From Siphonodentalium dalli (taxonomy: Eukaryota; Mollusca; Scaphopoda; Gadilida; Siphonodentaliidae), in NCBI GenBank assembly GCA_032622095.1, contig CP136064.1, forward strand, positions 195,705,948 through 195,769,947: 64,000 bases of DNA, in the 5' to 3' direction. The notes beneath the pieces are model-generated. The model did not search any database. It was not told the DNA's origin and saw only the letters and a list, made by a program, of their open reading frames with translations. This document shows, piece after piece, positions 1 through 11,739 of the stretch. A program made the translations under genes and the position numbers. Every line of letters starts with the position of its first letter. The stretch's first letter is position 1.

Positions 1-644
1 CCACACCTCAGGTCATGACGAATGATATTATTCCTATCTCAATCTACCTTCAGCTGAACATGCACTGCGCCCATAATGTTTTGCATTCAGAAATTTGTAT
101 TTCTGGTATAGTTACAAAGAGATGATACAGTCAATGGAAATGTCCCTGATTCTAATCAGCTGTTCATGGCATGCATGTGCTATCAACTGATGACCAATCA
201 GCCATGACATGAGGATACACCTGTTGTGTCTTGTCAAAACAAAAGAACGATAAAGTTTTACATGTGCATAACACATGTGTATAATCAGTTCTAATTAAAA
301 TTGGGCTCTCAGGTTGGAATAAGCTACACATAACAGTCCTAATGAATATACATATGTAACTATAAGTCACATAGCCGCCACTATAAATAGTTTATGCATG
401 CAATTCCTGTTGTATAACATCAAAGCGCAGTTTTACGATTGACAGAATGTTATCTCCTGTTACTTGAATTTTGGCGAATAAAAAAACGGGTGCAAACTGT
501 TGAAATTCTTGGAAATACTTAATTCTATTCTCCGTGGTCTACGTGTATAGTAGAATAATCTAGTCTAATATGACAAAATATAATTTACAACGACATCAGC
601 AGTTTCTGTAACATGATAGAGTACCATATACATACAGTTCCAGG
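1..644. other. No recognisable feature
   Basis: AT-rich sequence with short frames only. I see no splice-bounded exon, repeat boundary or RNA gene here. Confidence 0.5.
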
Positions 645-780
645 CATGGTACCATGGTAGTACCATGTTAAATATCACTTTACCATGGTAGTATCATGGT
701 ACTACGACAATATCATGGTTGTACCAGTACCATGGTTGTATCATGCATTGTATTACCATCGGACATGTAAGTACTACCAT
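645..780. repeat. Degenerate simple repeat built on TACCATGG
   Basis: The palindromic words TACCATGG and GTACCATG recur about eight times over 135 bases, separated by short AT-rich spacers. It looks like a decayed microsatellite whose unit is its own reverse complement, so it reads alike on both strands. No coding signal. Confidence 0.6.
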
Positions 781-2354
781 GGGAGTCTTCAAGTTGATCT
801 CGTTTCATGAATTTGTGAATTTCGGGGAAATACTAAATGAAATGACATCTACATGACGTCACTCTGAATTCCCCACCAAGGCGCAGAGCGTTCACGCACG
901 ATTTACTGATTTTTTATGAAAAAGTCGTCCTCTAAAATTAGCGGACGTCTTTTTACGCAGTTATATGAATGGTCCAGTGCTGCCTCTGCTGTTTGAGCCA
1001 ATGCGTCTTATGTTCGCCTAACGCATCCGTAAAACGCATGCATTAAACGCATGTATGTGAAAGCAGCTTTAGACCCGGTTTGGACTGCCAATGTAGGTTT
1101 AAACCAGGTTTAAATTAGGAGGCTTAAACCTTAGATGACGAATGTTTGTTGTATGATATTTAATATTATGAGTTAGAATGAATATATAAAAGATCATTTA
1201 CATTTCAAAATTTATGGTGGCCATATTGGTTGCCATCTCAAATTAGCTTCAGTTGAATCAATAAGTGGGAAAACTCGCATGAAGCATACGGATGGAAGAA
1301 TTTGAATAAGAATATAATTTTCTCTAGGTTATTAGTGGGTTTTATGAGTTCATAGCCATAACACCTCCAAATTTTCAATATGAGATCTCAACTAGATACC
1401 TCCGGGTTGTGTGGATATCTATTGATTCGTGTGATATATGTCTGGTTGATGATGTAACCACAGAACCACACTATGGAAAGCTGGTTCAGAAGAGTAACAC
1501 GGTTTCCACGTGAACAAGATTCTTATATTCAGTACCATTCTGAAATTGGTTGTTGGTTTTGGTAAACTTTTGGCAATTTTGTAGTTGATCAATTTTGGAG
1601 TTTTGGGGACAAGGTGCACCATGATGGGAAATCCTATCCTAGAATGCTATATAAAATAATATAAATGATGTCTGTATGTGGTTACCATGTAGATATATCA
1701 AAGTAAGTTACAATTAGGGGCCAAAATTTCAGAAAATAGGGCTGAAACACAAAATTGTGTTCTGGTCCCTAAAATAGGACTTCGGCCCTTTTTATACAAA
1801 AAATGGACGAGGCCAATGAATTCCTCATAAAAAGTACTCCCGAATCACTATCAAACAGAAACTGGTCCCATGTTCCGTAAAGATTTTACTAGCGAGAGAC
1901 TAATAATAGCTCTATGGCAATATTCAGAATTTTGGGGGAAGGTTAGTTTTTTTGAGATCCTGGGTACAAATATTGGACCAAGTATGTTCTGTATTATATT
2001 GATGTGTCTCCACAAGAAAAGATTAGTTTTTTCGATGAAACAAACGATGAAAAGATGTTTACTGAATGCAATGCAAGTCTTTGAAGACAGGGGTTTGTTT
2101 GAAAATACAGTGTGAAAAATAAAATTTTAAATGATTTGTTTCATTTGATATAAAAAGGAGACCATTTTCTGCTCGATAAATCAGGTTTATATAACCGAAT
2201 ATATATTCTTAACATCGCGAACTACTAGATTTGTGAACTGTACAACAGGGAAGTTTATATTCCATGAGTCTTCGCTACTTTGTACCTTATTTTTTGTGGA
2301 ATCGCGTTGATAACCAAAAATGTCGCATAACTCAAAATGCTCATATTTTAGTAC
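781..2354. other. No recognisable feature
   Basis: Long AT-rich stretch. A frame at 1870-2115 gives an 81-residue product without low-complexity or domain signature and without splice context; I do not support it as a gene. Confidence 0.4.
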
Positions 2355-3260
2355 AGTAGCTGTGATGTTATATCGCACCAGCATACAAAAAAAAACCTCG
2401 TCAGTTGTATTTAGTTCCTTACTTTGGCTCTTTTTGACATAATATTCATGGACTATTCCGTTAAATATTCACAATAAACCATAAGATGGTCAGCTATCTG
2501 TATCCATAAACATAACTGAAGCCATATATTATCTATAAAACCAAACATGGAAACCAGGAGTTGTCGAAACATGTGTAGGTCACGCCGGCTTTCCGTGGTA
2601 AACACAATTAGTTCAAAGGTCAAGACCAATGCCCTTTGTACAAATAGCGGCACTACTTTCTGACCTGTTCAAAACAAGGAAGCGGAATACCATTATGTGC
2701 ATATATGCTGATGACGCGTTTACGACAGTACCATAACGACAGATTGGATGAAATTATTAAACAAAACCAGTAATGTGAATATTTATCCCAACAGTAAATG
2801 AGGAACTCAATAACAACGTGTCTTACAGACAAAGATCCAAAACGAGGTCCACACACACTCGACGTGTTGAGTAAACAAAGAGTACACAAGAGAAAATTGC
2901 CGATATGCACACGCCAAATAGTGTCACAGTGCATACACCGTACAGACAACTGATCGGAAGTTGCTGTCGCCGAGCCGAGACAAATCTATTTTAAGATCAA
3001 AATATTGCAGAATAACAAAAATAACAACATAAAACAACTTTCGACCCATTTGAACATAACTATACGTCTTTAAAATGTCACGCCATTGAAACTATATACA
3101 TGTACCCTGTCTGAATCAAACAAGGTATTCTCATTTAGTGACTTTTATTCGACTCCGCATGTAACAATAATGTATTGGGGGGGGGGGGCTGTATGTTTTA
3201 TTATGTGATGAAATTGTGTTCATTTGTGGATTTATTAACACAAACTACAGTATGTATGTA
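2355..3260. repeat. Dispersed repeat family R1, copy 1 (uninterrupted)
   Basis: About 900 bases that recur, with small differences, at 20978-22600. The match starts at GTAGCTGTGATGTTATATCG and runs through CAAAACCAGTAATGTGAATA, the CACTCGACGTGTTGAGTA block and the GAGACAAATCTATTTTAAG block to the G-tract near 3177-3188. This copy is continuous at GATATGCACACGCC (about 2901-2914), where the second copy carries an 886-bp insertion, so it serves as the empty site. Part of copy 1 (about 2584-2763) is absent from copy 2. A diverged inverted end fragment sits near 27146-27290. Type of element not recognised. Confidence 0.8.
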
Positions 3261-3624
3261 CACCATCACTTATACAGTTCCGTGTCGTAGTGGAATCGAC
3301 TTTTGAGATGATGGGTAACTTTTTGCGCATTTGGAAGATCTTGGATGTCTTTATGCTCGAAACCATGCGACAATGACCAATTCAGCCATACTGGTATAGT
3401 GCCGGAGAAAACCCATTCAAATCGTGGGGATGCCCATTTAAATGCCGTTGAAATTCCACTCTGATGAAAAACAAATACTTATTATAATAATAATTAGCAG
3501 ATGACTAATCTAAAATCGCGTTCTTGATGTTTCAAGATGCTGGGCGTCTTTTTGCACCTTTGGGACATCCTCGGTGTCTTTTGGCACTTGTGAGATATCC
3601 TGGGTGTCTGTTTGCACGTGTTAG
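3261..3624. other. Mostly unique sequence; short ~32-bp tandem at the end
   Basis: Bases 3537-3622 hold about three imperfect copies of a ~32-bp unit built on GGGTGTCTTTTTGCAC and GGACATCC. The open frame starting at 3524 is a by-product of this. The rest shows nothing I recognise. Confidence 0.5.
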
Positions 3625-4042
3625 AAGTATAACGAGCGTTCACATAAATCATAACAAAATCAATCACTCAATTTATTATGTTTATTATAATGTAATTATT
3701 CTGCCCGACAGGGCGTCTTGATTGTCAATTGAAGTATATTATATTCTATTCTATTCATATTGGAACTTAGAACAATTGACCATTTATGTTTATTGTATAC
3801 CAATACTATGCCATTCATTAACATTTTCTTGTTTCGTCGAAATGACTTTCGTAACAGAAACGGTGACGTTCATGTAGATGAACGATATACATACACTCTT
3901 ATACGTGCATATATATACATAATGATCACGTGTCAGTTAATCCCCGTTGAACAATCTCAAATAATACAAGTGATGCACACGCGCAGACCAATCACAACTG
4001 AAACCTGAACTTGAACTTTGAATCAGCCATCCTCTTCCTCAA
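3625..4042. repeat. Dispersed repeat family R2, copy 1
   Basis: Runs from AGAAGTATAACGAGCGTTCA to CATCCTCTTCCTCAAT and recurs in the same orientation at 63580-63972. Inside are GCCCGACAGGGCGTCTTGAT and a short TATTCTATTC tandem, which resemble 3' ends of invertebrate non-LTR retrotransposons. Both copies continue past that point with the same sequence, so the whole block moved or was copied as one unit. The frame at 3760-4008 and its twin at 63743-63937 share a C terminus only because they lie in this repeat. Confidence 0.75.
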
Positions 4043-4245
4043 TACGTCATCAAATTCTTCGCTCATCGCCACCGTGAAATGTTCTTTCCACCCTCCAACT
4101 ACACCTGCAAAAGGTGTATGGTATTTAATTAGCTAGATTCGAGCGTAATTTGGTCTGGATATTTGTTACATTTTGGACGTCTCAGTCGAAGTTCTTGCGG
4201 TGGCCCTATTCCTAATTTCACGGAAGCCATGTTGTACAAATTTAA

Positions 4246-4761
4246 AGATGGATTATCTCTTTAAATAACAAATTTGAAATAGTTGCGTGGGTATAAAATA
4301 ATAAATATGAACTGAAGACCCCTGTCCGGAAAGGCTTCTATCAATTAATATTGATTTTATTTCGAATGTTTTATTGGGACCGTTTATTTGTCTATTTTTA
4401 GAACAGACCATTCGGTGATACTATATAGCGATAGAGAGCATTGGGCTGTTCCTTTGGCTACGTACCGAACGTCAAATGTCCCAGATTGATTGATTGTATT
4501 GTTTTATTTCAAAGTTATAAGCGATAATGAGTATAATTAATTTTATTTGTGACAAAATTACACCATAAAATTTCTGGTCTCTGTTAACAGTAACCACCAT
4601 TTTTCGTTAGCTAAACAACCACAACTTTATAGACCAGATTTTCGAAATAAAATGAATATTAATCGATAGAAGCATTTCCGGACAGGAGTCTTCGATTCAA
4701 ATCTAATATTTTATACCCCGGTAACTATATAATACATGTTTACAAAGAGATAATCCACCTT
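4246..4761. mobile_element. TTAA-flanked palindromic MITE, family X, copy 1
   Basis: The ends AGATGGATTATCTC (left) and GAGATAATCCACCTT (right) are inverted repeats, each bordered by TTAA (4242-4245 and 4762-4765). Inverted similarity extends inward about 130 bases: GGGTATAAAATAATA pairs with TATTTTATACCC-like sequence, and CCTGTCCGGAAAGGCTTCTA with TAGAAGCATTTCCGGACAGG. There is no transposase frame, so this is a non-autonomous element. TTAA duplications are made by piggyBac and Kolobok transposases; which applies is not resolved. A second copy lies at 9833-10457. Confidence 0.75.
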
Positions 4762-4765
4762 TTAA

Positions 4766-6116
4766 CCCTCTGTTTACTAAATATAGAAGTTCCTTTATAG
4801 CAAAATATTCAGATGACAAGTTCAACAATCACAGGGCCATACAAGCAATTTGTTGAATTTATTATCTGAACAATTCCTATACCAAGGAATATGAATATTT
4901 CTGTGCTATTAGTATCTGTTTGTCTGCCTTTCGTCTATTTATATTTCCTTTACACCCCTCGATGAAGATACATATTGGATCATTCTAATGTATACTTTCG
5001 TAACTGAATAGCAGAATCTATAAATAACAAATGGCGTCATTCTTTCCGAGCGTGAAACTAACATATCCTGTTACATATTATAATTCGTGTATCTGGGCTA
5101 GTTCATCGATTGCTTTCTGTGGGTAGGTGGTACATGTAATTTCCACACGAAATTAACCCCTTAAATGGTATTTCATCCCCCCCATAAACTGACAACAATG
5201 TGACATGTGACACTAACCCCCTATATATAAAACAAACAAACGAAGACATTACTGTAATACTGTATCAAGTTTTAATGATTCCAACTGATGAAAACATGTA
5301 GAAATGTGACTCAGCACGTTACATGCATGTGCCTTTTCAAGTGTACTCAATCCGTAGCTTTAGATATGAGTTGGTAATTGCACGGGTTATGGCAATATTT
5401 ACGACTAACTATAGAGATTTAGCTTGTCCTGGAATGATGGGACATGGGATTAGGGTTAAGGCTATAGGGAGGGCTAGGAATATGTGTGGGGTTAGGGCTA
5501 GGGATATTGTTATGGTTGAGTCACACTCTTAGATATAACAATCCGTTTGGGTACTCCATGATACCTAAACATATCTCGATACCAAAGCGTTTGGTATTAT
5601 CGATCAATGGGTATTATATATGACCGAAAAATCAACGAGCTTCTGGTACTACTCAGAACCAAATAGGTAACCCCAAGCTGATTGGATGTGGCGATCACGT
5701 GAAAGGGGGAAATGGCGGCGTCCGATTTAGGCGATTGTGTTTTTTAACAATGTATAACTATGGAGAAAACACAACATAATAGCCGGCTTACACATTTTAT
5801 GTTCGATCCGTCCTCGGCATCGGCTTACACTTTATTGCGTGTCCCTAATTATTTACGACGACTGGTGGTATTTAAATTATTTTTTGGTGCGAAATTGGGC
5901 CTAACTTGCTTCTTATAAACCCGGAATATTTTTAGCACTTTCTGGATTATGTTTGTATGTGAATCGGACAAGATGTTATAATCTCCGAAAATCGGCCGAT
6001 GGCTAATCATTGATAAATTGAACTGAAAGCAGCAATCTGCAGTGATCTGACCAACTGCAAGTTGCAACAAGCAACACTTGAGACGACAGTGTTGTGAATT
6101 TCAAAACACACAGATA
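4766..6116. other. No gene; includes a TTAGGG-like tract
   Basis: AT-rich. Bases about 5448-5516 contain irregular TTAGGG, CTAGGG and TTAAGG words (GATTAGGGTTAAGG, GGGGTTAGGGCTAGGG), resembling a decayed interstitial telomere-type tract. The frame at 5323-5532 runs across it and is not supported as a gene. Nothing else recognised. Confidence 0.4.
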
Positions 6117-7271
6117 CCACCCCGTGTACGTGGTATCGCCAAACCGAGGGTATCACCAAACCAGACCATACGGGTTTGATTAATGAACATATCTTCCCTC
6201 AGATGAATCTATATATCTCCCAGGTAAATGGTGATATCCACTATTCAAAGCATAATTTCGCACAGCAGAAAGTTCACTCAATGGGATAGCGACCATAGCT
6301 TGCTCTCACCCCGATAAATTTAATAGAAATTCCCGCTCATTTACGATTTTATCATAAATAATAGACACTTTTTGACGTTAGGTAGTTCGTTTGAAATATA
6401 ATTATCAGCCATATAGATGGCGGATAATGCGTGTATCAATAGAAAAATATATGTTTAATTAACCATAAAATTGTCTAGCCTAGGGGGTGCATTAAGAAAA
6501 TATAGGTGAACACCCCCAACACGGACACTCTATAGCCACGTCCCTGCTAACTCATGATTTACACTGATTTAATGTTTCCAATTCCTTGTACAGTTTCGGG
6601 CCTATAATGTCGAATAACACAGAATAGCCTATGCCATTAATATGACATTAGAACATAAAACACAAACAAACATACACGTTTTCACCCTTGTACATGCACC
6701 CCACCATAAATATGATCCATGTGCCGGCCTGTCCGAATGATAATTGGAATATTTTCAAGCAGAAGCGGTAAAAATGTGAAGTATATCATTAGCATCTTTG
6801 ACATCCCAGATCTGGTTTGGCGACATCTCGATCTGCTGCTTTGATACCCGAAATTATGGTGGGTACCCACACTTGGACACAGATAGTATTTTTGCGAACC
6901 GCTCTGCAGGCTAGACAATATTATGGTTAATTAAACATATATTTTTCTATTGATACACGCATTATCCGCCGTCTATGGCTGATAATTATGTTTCAAACGA
7001 ACTACCTAACGTCAAAAAGTGTCTATTATTTATGATAAAATCGTAAATGAGCCGGAATTTCCATTAAATTTATCGGGGTGAGAGCAAGTTATGGTGGCTA
7101 TCCCATTGAGGGAACATTCCGCTTTGCGATATTATGTTTCGAATAATGGATATCACTAGTTAACTGGGAGATATATAGATGCAACTGAGGGGAGATATGT
7201 TCATTTATCAAAACCGCATGGTCTGGTTTGGTGATACCCTCGGGTTTGGCGATACCACGTACACGGGGTGG
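6117..7271. mobile_element. Long fold-back (inverted-repeat) element, ~1.15 kb
   Basis: Two arms of about 365 bases (6117-6485 and 6907-7271) are reverse complements with about 10 percent differences, around a ~420-base unpaired spacer. The outer ends are CCACCCCGTGTACGTGGTAT and its complement; ATA (or GATA) flanks both sides, a possible 3-4 bp target duplication. No frame in the spacer looks like a transposase. Fragments of the same terminus recur at 39335-39375 and 40855-40905, so this is a dispersed family. It ends about 240 bases upstream of the exon at 7513. Confidence 0.85.
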
Positions 7272-7443
7272 ATACTTAAATGGGAACTGTTAAATGTCGC
7301 ATCATTTCAATGTTAATAGCTAGTTTGGTGTGAATAAGGTTCAATTATAACATCCAATAAAAAATTGGATATAATTTTATCGATAAACGTGTTTTTAGCG
7401 ACTTTTAAAAATCGATTATTATTTCTAAGCTAATTTTGCCCGA

Positions 7444-7473
7444 GTCACGTGACCGCAAAACCTGTGACGTCAA
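7444..7473 (+). promoter_or_regulatory. Two palindromic promoter-type motifs upstream of exon 1
   Basis: GTCACGTGAC at 7444-7453 is a perfect palindrome around an E-box (USF/MITF/CLEAR-type). TGACGTCA at 7465-7472 is a perfect CRE (CREB/ATF site). Both lie within 70 bases of the ATG at 7513, consistent with a core promoter, but no transcription start can be seen. Function is inferred from the motifs only. Confidence 0.4.
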
Positions 7474-7512
7474 AATGGGACTTACCCCTACAGACGAACT
7501 GTTTACGAAAAA

Positions 7513-7677
7513 ATGGCTTCTGCACATCGCATTTCCGCGTCTGAAAGTGACTCTGATCATGAAAATGACGACGATTTACGTGTTGTGGGGGATCCTGCAT
7601 CTATGGCAGATACTGAAGATGCCTTTGATGGCTTGCGTTTGAATATTGGCCCATATTTACATGAACCAGCCGACGAA
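7513..7677 (+). CDS. Candidate first coding exon of a P2X7 C-terminal-like gene
   Basis: The frame starts at an ATG in good context (AAAAAATGG) and runs 55 codons before a possible donor GTTAGT at 7678; unspliced it would read 8 more codons to a TAA. The product is Ser/Asp/Glu-rich (ASESDSDHENDDD near residues 9-21) and ends with GPYLHEPADE. An acidic leader followed by PYxxEP is what I know from invertebrate proteins carrying the P2X7 C-terminal (ballast-like) zinc domain; these usually lack the ion-channel part. The donor is in phase 0, as are the borders of the downstream candidate exons at 38559 and 61561. Linking exons 31 and 23 kb apart is inference. It could instead be a stand-alone fragment. 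The overlapping frame at 7436-7642 is a shadow. Confidence 0.5.
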
Positions 7678-7683
7678 GTTAGT

Positions 7684-8429
7684 CGCAAGGACAGCGAGAC
7701 TTAAAATTTAAATTCACCTAGTCACACAGTGTCAACAATCATTGAATCGATCAAATTATCAATGTCATTCATTGTTGACGACGATTGTCATGATAATTGA
7801 TTGTTATTCTACAAATGAATAATCTACATCTAACACTAAAAAAAATTCGAAGAAGACAAGGAAAATAAAGCAACCAACTTGAAATTTGAGGACTGCATCA
7901 CTATCAATCAGTACAACAGTAGGCCCATCCACTCATTCACTGTCAGTGTTAGTACTGTTAGTGTTACTGTGATTGTCCCCAATGTGACAGGGAGTGTCTG
8001 TCAAAATCTGATGGAGAACTTAGGAGGTGTGTAACAAGTGCTAACAGCACCATCAGAGAATCGTTTGATCTACTGCATACTAGCACTGTACATTACGACG
8101 ACTTCTTAAAAACACCCATTGACTGATTGAGTAGAACCGCCTTGAGGCTTGATCAGTCAGTTGTTGATTCTGGAGATCGGTAACACTGAATGTCTGAACT
8201 TACTCTGAAGGATTTATTATATTTATAATATTAAATATGGATTCTAATTTCTAGACGCTTCATACCAGTGTTGTCGGATAGGATTCTGAACATTGCAGGA
8301 GTAGAAATCCAGTACACCTGAAGTCGAACAGAACAGATGTCATGTCAACTTTCACGTTGCATTATATATATTGTGACCATATTATAATGATATACAACTA
8401 TAGTGACTTCTTCATTATTTCACTATGCG
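7684..8429. other. No recognisable feature
   Basis: AT-rich sequence following the exon candidate; consistent with intron. No exon or repeat boundary recognised. Confidence 0.4.
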
Positions 8430-8700
8430 ATACCATGGTCGTTTCATACCATATTTTTTGGTTGTTTCATACCGGATTGTTTTGTTACTTTTTTTTATTT
8501 CGTACTTTGCAGAAAATCATTTATTTGTTTCCCTACGGTGTGACATACATGTACATCATAACATGTATGGTGACATGGTATCATTGGTATGAAACGACGA
8601 ATTGATTTCCAACATGGTGCGAAACGACCAAACAATAAGGTACGAAACTACAAAAAATATGGTGCGAAACTACAAAAAATATGGTACGAAACGACTTAAG
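8430..8700. repeat. Inverted clusters of a GTRYGAAAC motif
   Basis: The word GGT(A/G)(C/T)GAAAC and its complement GTTTC(A/G)TACC occur about eight times: the complement form on the left (8435-8515), the direct form on the right (8585-8692), often spaced by CTACAAAAAATAT. The two sides could fold on each other. Similar arms lie at 11740-11820 and 12450-12545. The open frame at 8342-8605 is produced by this repeat. Confidence 0.6.
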
Positions 8701-9141
8701 TCAAGGCGATCCAAAATGTCCTGTACCCATTTATATCTCCTCTGCAAGGGGAACAACCAGACACAGACCCTGTAGACTAGCAGCATCAGCATCTAACATC
8801 ATCATCAGACTCCACCAAAGTGCCTTGTGTGCCAAATAATTGTACCTGTATGTTTATTAATTTTATGAGAAAAATTCACCCTGCACGATGCTTATTACCA
8901 TACATGTAGATCAGCACATTTAAACACAATTATGGCTCTGTTCTAAATTTAAATAACAAATGCTATTCAAATAGTTTAATTACAAATACTAGTGCAAGAG
9001 ACTGGATTTTTCATTTGAGATGTTGCGCACACGGGGCATGTAGACAACGATGGTTACATTTTCCCATGCATGTATCAATTTTAAGCATGTCAATTGCGAA
9101 AACTTGCTTTATAATCAAAGTCTAGATACAAAAATAATTGT
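8701..9141. other. No recognisable feature
   Basis: AT-rich intergenic or intronic sequence without recognised content. Confidence 0.4.
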
Positions 9142-9606
9142 TTAAAGGTACTCAATCCGATCAGATGCTCCGAAATTACTATTTCTTTGGCTTCGGGGGT
9201 AAAAAATATTTGATTCGAGTGGAGGAACCTACCCATCAACGCTCCGAGTGATCAGATATCAATTTTTGAAGTTTATTATTTCTATTGTTTGTGGCCCAAA
9301 AACACGCCGTCAAAAAGGTGGTCTCGTTCAAAATTGCGGATGAAGATGGATAACTCTAAAATCAAGTGGTTATTATTACCACTTGATTTTAGAGTTATCC
9401 ATCTTCATCCGCAATTTGTCCGTTTGACCTCGTGTTTCTGTGCCAATTATTAGTACACATCTCAAGAAATAACAAACTTCAAAAATGAATATCTGATCAC
9501 TCTGAGCTTTGACGGGTGGGTTCCTCGACTCGAATCAAATATTTTTTACCCCTGGAGCTAACGAAATAGTAATTTTGGAGCGTCTGATCGGATTGAGTAC
9601 CTTTAA
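9142..9606. mobile_element. TTAA-flanked MITE, family Y, copy A
   Basis: The element 9146-9602 begins AGGTACTCAATCCGATC and ends GATCGGATTGAGTACCT, with TTAA on both sides (9142-9145, 9603-9606). It is palindromic over most of its length; the centre (about 9337-9412) is a near-perfect hairpin around TCAAGTGGTTATTATTACCA. No coding capacity. Four more copies or fragments lie at 11854-12293, 48040-48360, 49306-49692 and 50339-50782. The family resembles piggyBac or Kolobok MITEs by its TTAA target. Confidence 0.85.
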
Positions 9607-9832
9607 GTACATGTACATGTAATTAAATATTGAAAAAGTCCATCTTCCACAAGATATCAACTGTTCTGTGATAATTGATATGTTCCCACAGTGAACACAC
9701 ACTTCTATTAAATCCTGCACTATTATTATTTTTTTCAGAAATTTTCACCCTGCACTTATATTCCACCCTGCAGTTGTATTTGGCACACACGATTATACCG
9801 GTAGCTGTAAACAGAGTCGGAACAGCATTTGA

Positions 9833-10457
9833 AGATGGATTTATATCTAGAGCTTCCTATTGACTAAATATGTTTTCTATAATTCCCAGGGTATAAAATA
9901 ATAAAATCGAGTCGAAGACACATGTCAGGAAATGCTTATATCAATTATCAATATTCATACCCCCTTTTTAAAAAAAGGGGTATACGGTTTTGCACCTGTC
10001 TGTCCATCCGTCCGATGTCTGTTCATTGCATAACTTGAACAGTAGTGCTAATAACTGCTTGGATCTCAATGAAATTTGGTATACATGTACGGTACCTGTA
10101 GATGTTCACCACTATGAGGACATTCAATTTCTTATATAATGTGATTATCAATTGGGACATATTTTTTGTTACTATTTTTACAACAAACCGTCATGTCATA
10201 AAACTTTCAGGCGATCTCAGATAGAGTTCTCCCACTTGCTACACTCCAAACATTTTTGCAAGCTGTAAAATGTCCCAAATTAGTTGTACATGTGTATGTA
10301 TCTAATATACCAGAAAATATAAAATAAAATTAATATTGTCATATAGAAGCATTTCCGGACAGGGGTTTTCAATTCATATTTATTATTTTTAATATTTCAT
10401 ACATATTTCAGGAAACTGCTGCATATAAAACTTGGTTTAGGGAGAGATAGACCATCT
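9833..10457. mobile_element. MITE family X, copy 2, with a nested insertion
   Basis: Left end AGATGGATTTATATC (flank TTGA, a mutated TTAA) and right end GATAGACCATCT followed by TTAA (10458-10461). The diagnostic GGGTATAAAATAATAAA and GAAGCATTTCCGGACAGG blocks match copy 1 at 4246-4761. From about 9958 to 10310 it is interrupted by sequence starting TACCCCCTTTTTAAAAAAAG with a GTCTGTCCATCCGTCCGAT block, the head of another dispersed element seen again near 51046. Confidence 0.65.
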
Positions 10458-10904
10458 TTAAACTGTAATTACATTCAAAACCAAGATTAATCCTTAAATG
10501 ATAATTTTGAGAGGGGGGGCACTGATTTTCTAATCTTTCAACCCAAATCAAATCAACACATGTCTATCAACTTATCAAGCAATATTGCCGGTAGTATACC
10601 GGTACATGTAAATTAGAAGGTGGCACAAGTTTGAAGTCAGAATCTCTGAGTGCATTCTATTTACAACCACAGGGGTCCGGGAACTTCTTAAAAAATCTTT
10701 ATCTATACCTATATTTGTATTCTATATAAATTCACGAGGGACCTCCTAGATGGCTCCAAATGGGTCTAACAGGGGTAATTTCTTACGAGAAAGATAATCA
10801 TCATAATGGTGCAGATTAGAAATGTATACAGCACTTGACGGTATTGGGGTAAGGGACACTGCATTAACATGGGTAACGACCCTGCTAGTTACATAATATT
10901 TAGA
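10458..10904. repeat. Short repeat head shared with 15935-16050
   Basis: Bases about 10695-10830 (CCTCCTAGATGGCTCCAAATGG, split in the genome by small changes, then GGGTCTAACAGGGGTAA and TTACGAGAAAGATAAT) match 15935-16050, which leads directly into the satellite-like block there. This is probably a truncated copy of the same repeat. The rest of the stretch shows nothing. Confidence 0.55.
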
Positions 10905-11073
10905 GGATATTACTTGGTTGGTTTGATATTAGACCCAAGTCACCCAATATCGGCCTGAGGTAACCTCATATCTCTATCAGCCTGACATCGAAGGTCGAAG
11001 GCTGATATGAGGTTACCGAGGGCTGAAATCAGGCCTATAATATCAAACCAACCAAGTAATACCCTATCCATTA
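10905..11073. repeat. Hairpin element, ~165 bp
   Basis: TATTACTTGGTTGGTTTGAT at the left pairs with ATCAAACCAACCAAGTAATA at the right, and pairing continues inward (AGGCCTGA with CGGCCTGAGG-type arms) to a small GC-richer centre near GACATCGAAGGTCG. No coding content. Similar in architecture, not in sequence, to hairpins at 28826, 40421, 54991 and 62273. Confidence 0.75.
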
Positions 11074-11739
11074 ATTAGTTTGCCTCTTAGTAACAGTGTA
11101 ATATTGACATTGGGGCTCTTTCAAATGAGTGACATCACAATACTCGATTTAAGTCAAATTGAAGTGATATTAAATCACCTACGGTAAGTACATGTACAAA
11201 TGTAGTTTGATAACAAGCCGTACCGGGCAAAAATGTCAAATCTAATTAATAATTTTCTAAAAAAATTTGGACCGATATAGCCATCAGTAGGAAACTTCCT
11301 TCCAATGGGGTGCTGTCGTAACATACAGGTATCAAGGTGGACCCCCCCCTCCCCAATGGGGAGACTATCTAGCCACGTCTGATTTCAGTGGTGACACAAA
11401 GAGTGAGCAAGAGATCCAGAGCTCTTTCGCAGATAAGTCGTGGCTTCCTATACTTAAACTGAGGCTTGTTAAGAAAACAAGTAAAAATATATATACAAAA
11501 ACATGCGTTTGTAAAGCATTACATGTATATCAATAGAATATTGATGCATTTATAATGTTTGATAAAGTGGCACCCTCAATTTTACTTGTTTTCTTTACAT
11601 CACATGTACAATTAGTTCAAGATTGAACTTAACACTAAACGCTGCTTTAATATTTACTATTACCTTCATTTGTAAATAAATTATAATGTGCAATGGACTG
11701 AACAGCCAATAGGTTGCTGGACAGTTCGTGCCATGGAAG
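11074..11739. other. No recognisable feature
   Basis: AT-rich sequence; no exon, repeat boundary or RNA gene recognised. Confidence 0.4.

Noticed and set aside
1870-2115. 81-codon + frame
   Set aside because: No splice context or family resemblance; composition is typical of random AT-rich DNA.
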